Positions 60,603 through 64,000 of a stretch of 64,000 bases of DNA are shown piece after piece; the stretch's first letter is position 1, and the number at the start of each line of letters is the position of its first letter. Where the stretch lies: the NCBI RefSeq assembly GCF_900102145.1, contig NZ_FNBC01000001.1, positions 62,001 to 126,000 on the forward strand. The letters are read 5' to 3'. The notes beneath the pieces are model-generated. The model saw only the letters and a program-made list of their open reading frames with translations. It ran no database searches and was not told the DNA's origin. The stretch comes from Thermus arciformis (GTDB lineage Bacteria; Deinococcota; Deinococci; Deinococcales; Thermaceae). The position numbers and the translations under genes are program-made.

Positions 60603-62530
60603 CCCCGGCCCTTCTCGGCAACCTAAGCGTGAGCCTGGCCCTGGCCTTTAGCCTCCTGGGCCTCGCCCTCGCCCTCCTCGCCTACCTCCAGGGGGACGGG
60701 CGCTTCCTAAGGGGGGCGAGGGCCCTCGTGCTCCCCGCCTTCCTCGCCGCGCTCGCCGCCTTCCTCGCCCTGGAGTGGGCCCTCCTCGCCCACGACTTCA
60801 GCCTGGCCTACGTGGCCAGGAACCACTCCACCAAAGACCCCCTCTGGGTGACCCTGGTGACCCCCTGGGCGGCCCTCGAGGGCAGCATCCTCCTCTGGGG
60901 CCTCCTCCAGACCCTATATACCCTCCTCGCCAGCCGCAAGCCCTTGGACCCCTGGCGGGCCTCTTTGGTCCTCGCCGTGCTTTATGGCATCCAGGTCTTC
61001 TTCTTCGGGGTCATGGCCACCATCGCGAGCCCCTTCCAAACCCTTCCCAACCCGCCCCAAGACGGCGTGGGCCCGAACCCCCTCCTCCAGAACCACTGGA
61101 TGATGGCCGTCCACCCCGTCCTCATGTACCTGGGCTTCGTGGGCCTGAGCGTGCCCTACGCCTACGCGGTGGCGGCCATGGTCGCCCGGCGCTACCAGAC
61201 CTGGGTGGAGGAGACCCGTTGGTGGACCCTCATCGCCTGGGGCTTCCTCACCGCGGGGAAGGTGGCGGGGATGTGGTGGAGCTACGAGGTCCTGGGCTGG
61301 GGCGGGTACTGGGCCTGGGACCCCGTGGAAAACGCCAGCTTCGTCCCCTGGCTCCTGGCCACCGCCTTCCTCCACACCGCCCTCGTGCAGCAGACCCGGG
61401 GGGCCTTTAAGGCTTGGAACTTCGCCTTCGTGACCCTGGCCTTCGCCGCCACCGTCCTCGGCACCTTCCTCACCCGAAGCGGGGTCATCCAGTCCGTCCA
61501 CGCCTTCGCCGAGGGCCCCGTGGGGCCCGCCTTCCTCGGCTTCTTCCTCCTCGCCACGGGGCTTGGCCTTGGCCTCCTCTCCCGGGTCTCCCGGGAGGTG
61601 CGGGACACCGCCCTTTTCCACCCCTTTTCCCGGGAAGGGGCGCTTCTCCTCGGGGCCTTCTTCTTCGCGGGCTGGGCCCTCGTGGTGGTTCTCGGCACCT
61701 TCTACCCCCTTCTTGTGGAGGCCTTTGCCAAGGCCAAGGTGAGCGTGGGGGCCCCCTTCTTCAACCAGGTCTCGGCCCCCCTGGGGGCGGGGATCCTCCT
61801 CCTCATGGGGGTGGGACCCCTTTTGCCCTGGCGAAGGCCCAGGAAGGAGGTCTTCCGCAACCTGTACCTGCTCCTTTCGGTCCTGGCCCTGGGCACCCTC
61901 CTCGGCCTCCTTAGGGGCTACACCTTGGGGGCTTCCTTGGCGGTGGGGCTTTTCCTCTACAACGCCGCCGCTATCTACCTCCTGGCTCGGGAAGGGGTCT
62001 TGGCCCGGGTGCGGGCGGGGCTTTCCCCCTGGGGCTTCCTGGCGAACCGGAGGCGGGTGGGAAGCCTCGTGGTCCACTTCGCCGTGGCCCTCATGGGGCT
62101 TGGCATCGCCTTCAGCCAGACCTACCGCCTGGAGAGCGAGAAGACCCTCTACCGGGGAGAGGCCTGGGAGGTGGGGGGCGTGCGCCTGACCTTCCAGGGG
62201 GTTCGGGCCCTGGACGAGGGGCGGCGCTTCGCCGTGGAGGCCCTTCTTGGGACGGGCCGCTTCGGGGAGGTGAGGCCCAGGCTCCACTTCTACCCCCAGA
62301 TGAATAGCCCCCTTCCCGCCCCCAAGGTGATTTACACCCCGGGGAACGACTACTACTTCCTCCTCATGGACTTTGACCGGGAAAAGGGAGAGTGGGCCTC
62401 CATCCGCCTCATCGTCACGCCTTTGGTCTTCTGGATGTGGGTGGCAGGGGCGCTCATGGCCCTGGGCACCCTCTACATCCTCTGGCCCGTGGGCCGGGCC
62501 GAGGAGGCTAGGGGGGTGAGCCCGGCGTGA
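60599..62530 (+). CDS. ccmF: Haem lyase CcmF
   Basis: 643 residues, about 14 helices. WWD signature WGGYWAWDPVENASFVPWLL, HMMAVHP-like region QNHWMMAVHPVLMYLGF, and LTRSGVIQSVHAF. Ligates haem to apocytochrome cysteines with CcmH. Overlaps neighbours at both ends by 4 bases. Confidence 0.96.
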   Translation: MTPALLGNLSVSLALAFSLLGLALALLAYLQGDGRFLRGARALVLPAFLAALAAFLALEWALLAHDFSLAYVARNHSTKDPLWVTLVTPWAALEGSILLWGLLQTLYTLLASRKPLDPWRASLVLAVLYGIQVFFFGVMATIASPFQTLPNPPQDGVGPNPLLQNHWMMAVHPVLMYLGFVGLSVPYAYAVAAMVARRYQTWVEETRWWTLIAWGFLTAGKVAGMWWSYEVLGWGGYWAWDPVENASFVPWLLATAFLHTALVQQTRGAFKAWNFAFVTLAFAATVLGTFLTRSGVIQSVHAFAEGPVGPAFLGFFLLATGLGLGLLSRVSREVRDTALFHPFSREGALLLGAFFFAGWALVVVLGTFYPLLVEAFAKAKVSVGAPFFNQVSAPLGAGILLLMGVGPLLPWRRPRKEVFRNLYLLLSVLALGTLLGLLRGYTLGASLAVGLFLYNAAAIYLLAREGVLARVRAGLSPWGFLANRRRVGSLVVHFAVALMGLGIAFSQTYRLESEKTLYRGEAWEVGGVRLTFQGVRALDEGRRFAVEALLGTGRFGEVRPRLHFYPQMNSPLPAPKVIYTPGNDYYFLLMDFDREKGEWASIRLIVTPLVFWMWVAGALMALGTLYILWPVGRAEEARGVSPA

Positions 62531-63063
62531 GGGGGTGGCTCTGGCTCCTCCTGGTCCTGGCCCTTGGGGGCCTTTTCTGGTGGGGGATGCAACGGAACCC
62601 CAAGGAGCTCCCCTCCGTCTTGGCCAAGGAGCGGAGGCCCGCTCCCGAGTTCACCCTCCCCCTCCTTCCCCCTTACCGGGCGGAGTGGGGGGAGACCTTC
62701 CGCCTCGCCGACCACCTGGGCAAGAGGCCCATCGTCCTCAACTTCTGGGCCAGCTGGTGCTACCCCGCCTGCTACGAGGAGGCGCCCATCTTGGAGGCCT
62801 CCTGGCGCCGCCACCGGGAGGAGGTCCTCTTCGTGGGGGTGAACACCCAGGACAAGGAGGAGGAGGCCCTAAAGTTCATCGCCCAGTTCGGCCTCACCTT
62901 TCCCCAGGTCCATGACCCCCGGGGACGGGTGGGGGTGGACTACGGGATGTACGGGGTGCCCGAGACCTTCTTCATAGACCGGGAGGGCCGGGTCCTCGCC
63001 CGGCACGCGGGGGCCATTGACGAGGCCGTCTTAGCGCGTTACCTAGAGGAGGCCTTGCGATGA
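62527..63063 (+). CDS. ccmG: CcmG/DsbE-like thioredoxin with CX3C site
   Basis: 178 residues from GTG 62527. N-terminal membrane anchor, RRPAPEFTLPLLPP, then the active-site segment LNFWASWCYPACYEEAP and cis-Pro GVPETFFID. The cysteines are spaced C-Y-P-A-C, one residue more than the standard CxxC. Reduces the CXXCH motif of apocytochromes before haem attachment. Confidence 0.93.
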   Translation: MRGWLWLLLVLALGGLFWWGMQRNPKELPSVLAKERRPAPEFTLPLLPPYRAEWGETFRLADHLGKRPIVLNFWASWCYPACYEEAPILEASWRRHREEVLFVGVNTQDKEEEALKFIAQFGLTFPQVHDPRGRVGVDYGMYGVPETFFIDREGRVLARHAGAIDEAVLARYLEEALR

Positions 63064-63479
63064 GGTGGGTTGTCCTGCTCTTGGCCTTTCTCCTTCCCGC
63101 CCTGGCCCAGGAGGCGCCGCCCCCAGACCTCTCCCCGGAGGTCTTCCGCATCGCCCGGGAGCTCCGCTGCCCCGTCTGCCAGGGGGAGTCGGCGGCGGAG
63201 AGCAACTCGGGGGTGGCGGTGGAGATGCGCCGGATCATCGCCGAGATGCTTCGGGAGGGCAAGACGGAGGAGGAGATCAAGGCCTTCTTCGTGGAGCGGT
63301 ATGGGGATTGGATCCTCTACGCGCCCCCGAGGCGGGGGGTGACCCTTTGGGTCTGGGTGCTCCCCGTCTTGGGGCTTCTCCTCCTCGGCCTTGGCCTTTT
63401 CGCCTACTTCCGGCCCAAACCGCTTCCCAAGGAGCTTCTGGAGGAGGCGGAGCGGCGCCTTAAGGAGCCCCCGAGATGA
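63060..63479 (+). CDS. ccmH: Cytochrome c maturation protein CcmH
   Basis: 139 residues with a signal peptide, the redox motif ELRCPVCQGESAAESNS, FVERYGDWILYAPPRRG and a C-terminal helix (LWVWVLPVLGLLLLGLGLFAYF). Handles apocytochrome thiols with CcmG. Overlaps both neighbours. Confidence 0.95.
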   Translation: MRWVVLLLAFLLPALAQEAPPPDLSPEVFRIARELRCPVCQGESAAESNSGVAVEMRRIIAEMLREGKTEEEIKAFFVERYGDWILYAPPRRGVTLWVWVLPVLGLLLLGLGLFAYFRPKPLPKELLEEAERRLKEPPR

Positions 63480-64000
63480 CGGCCACCCTGCTCTTCCTCG
63501 CCCTCTTCCTCCTCGGCCTCCTCCTCGCCCTAAGGCCCCTCCTCGGCCCCAGGGAGCCCTTCCCCGAGCCGCCTAGGCGGGAGGAGCTTCTGCGGGAGCT
63601 AGAGGTCCTCAAGGAGGAGGTGGAGGCCCTGGAGGGGGAGGAAAGGAAGCGGGCCCTCGCCCGCATGGTGGAGGTGGAAAGGCTTTTGGAGGGCTACCGC
63701 CCCCCCGCCCCCCGGCCCTTCAACCCCTGGCCCGTGGCCCTGGTCCTGGGGGCGGTGGTCCTCCTCGGGGTGGGCCTTTGGCGCTACACCCTCCCCCGCC
63801 TCCCCGGGGAGACCACGGTGACCCAGCGCCAGGAGGCCCGGGAGCTTAAGGCCCTGGCGGACAAGGCCAAGCGCACGGGAGAGGTGGAAGACCTTTTGGC
63901 TTGGGGGCGGAAGGCCTACGAGCTCCAGGCCTTTGACCAGGCCGCCGAGGCCTACCTGGAGGTCCTCAAGAAGGACCCCAGGAACGTGGAGGCGGTGCGC
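63476..64000 (+). CDS. CcmI-like TPR protein, N-terminal part
   Basis: The first 175 codons; the gene runs off the right edge. Two membrane helices (about 3-22 and 82-100) flank a cytosolic coiled coil (REELLRELEVLKEEVEALEGEERKRALARMVEVERLL), followed by the start of TPR repeats (ELKALADKAKRTGEVEDLLAWGRKAYE, FDQAAEAYLEVLKKDPRNVEAV). The position after ccmH and this layout fit CcmI/CycH, which holds apocytochrome C-termini. Confidence 0.85.
   Translation, partial: MTATLLFLALFLLGLLLALRPLLGPREPFPEPPRREELLRELEVLKEEVEALEGEERKRALARMVEVERLLEGYRPPAPRPFNPWPVALVLGAVVLLGVGLWRYTLPRLPGETTVTQRQEARELKALADKAKRTGEVEDLLAWGRKAYELQAFDQAAEAYLEVLKKDPRNVEAVR

Overview
The window is chromosomal DNA from a Thermus species. 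The clues are very high G+C, strong G/C preference at third codon positions, ribosomal proteins S9 and L13 and CTP synthase that read almost like the T. thermophilus proteins, and a recognisable cytochrome c552. From memory of the T. thermophilus S9 and c552 sequences there are several substitutions (about seven in S9, more in c552), so I favour a close relative over T. thermophilus HB8 or HB27. Genes are packed head to tail with start/stop overlaps, no gene-free stretch exceeds about 230 bases, and many genes appear to be transcribed as leaderless mRNAs (a -10 box exactly 6 bases before the start codon).

Layout. 1-5.5 kb, minus strand: EF-G-2, MoxR ATPase, PEP synthase and a cut-off hemolysin III-like membrane protein form one operon, divergent from a small JAMM metalloprotease. 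5.9-11.9 kb, minus: nrdJ (B12-dependent ribonucleotide reductase, split by an endonuclease-bearing intein), trpF, an inositol-monophosphatase-like phosphatase and a flavin reductase. 12-20.7 kb: mtaB and HIT (plus), a frameshifted metallophosphoesterase and a bifunctional-nuclease-family protein (minus), two tandem phosphoribosyltransferases (plus), HAD hydrolase and 5-formyl-THF cyclo-ligase (minus), FmdB-like and SPFH proteins (plus), two DUF192 proteins, tmk and Nif3 (minus). 20.7-25.9 kb: S9 peptidase, a minus-strand operon ebfC-recR-three roadblock-like proteins-DUF3467, and hemB. 25.9-39.3 kb: MFS exporter and a large unknown protein (minus), then a plus-strand signalling operon (PP2C phosphatase, Ser/Thr kinase with a beta-propeller, response regulator, histidine kinase, two exported proteins) followed by addB-addA. 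39.3-45.5 kb: rplM-rpsI, pyrG, a low-G+C island with one DUF262/HNH gene that resembles GmrSD/SspE-type anti-phage nucleases, a DUF815 ATPase, tRNA-Lys(CUU) and thiN. 45.5-64 kb: an ABC ATPase, cytochrome c552, a complete sox (thiosulfate oxidation) cluster with two SoxA-SoxX pairs around SoxB, and the cytochrome c maturation genes ccdA-ccmABCDEFGH plus a CcmI-like gene cut by the window end.

How the genes work together. The right third is a coherent energy module. Sox proteins oxidise sulfur compounds in the periplasm, c-type cytochromes (SoxAX, SoxD, c552) carry the electrons, and CcdA/Ccm proteins build those cytochromes. The left and middle parts are mostly housekeeping: nucleotide synthesis, DNA repair, translation and cofactor synthesis. 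The clearest horizontally acquired piece is the DUF262/HNH island. The clearest little-described arrangements are the roadblock trio without a GTPase and the kinase whose propeller has no membrane segment separating it from the kinase domain.
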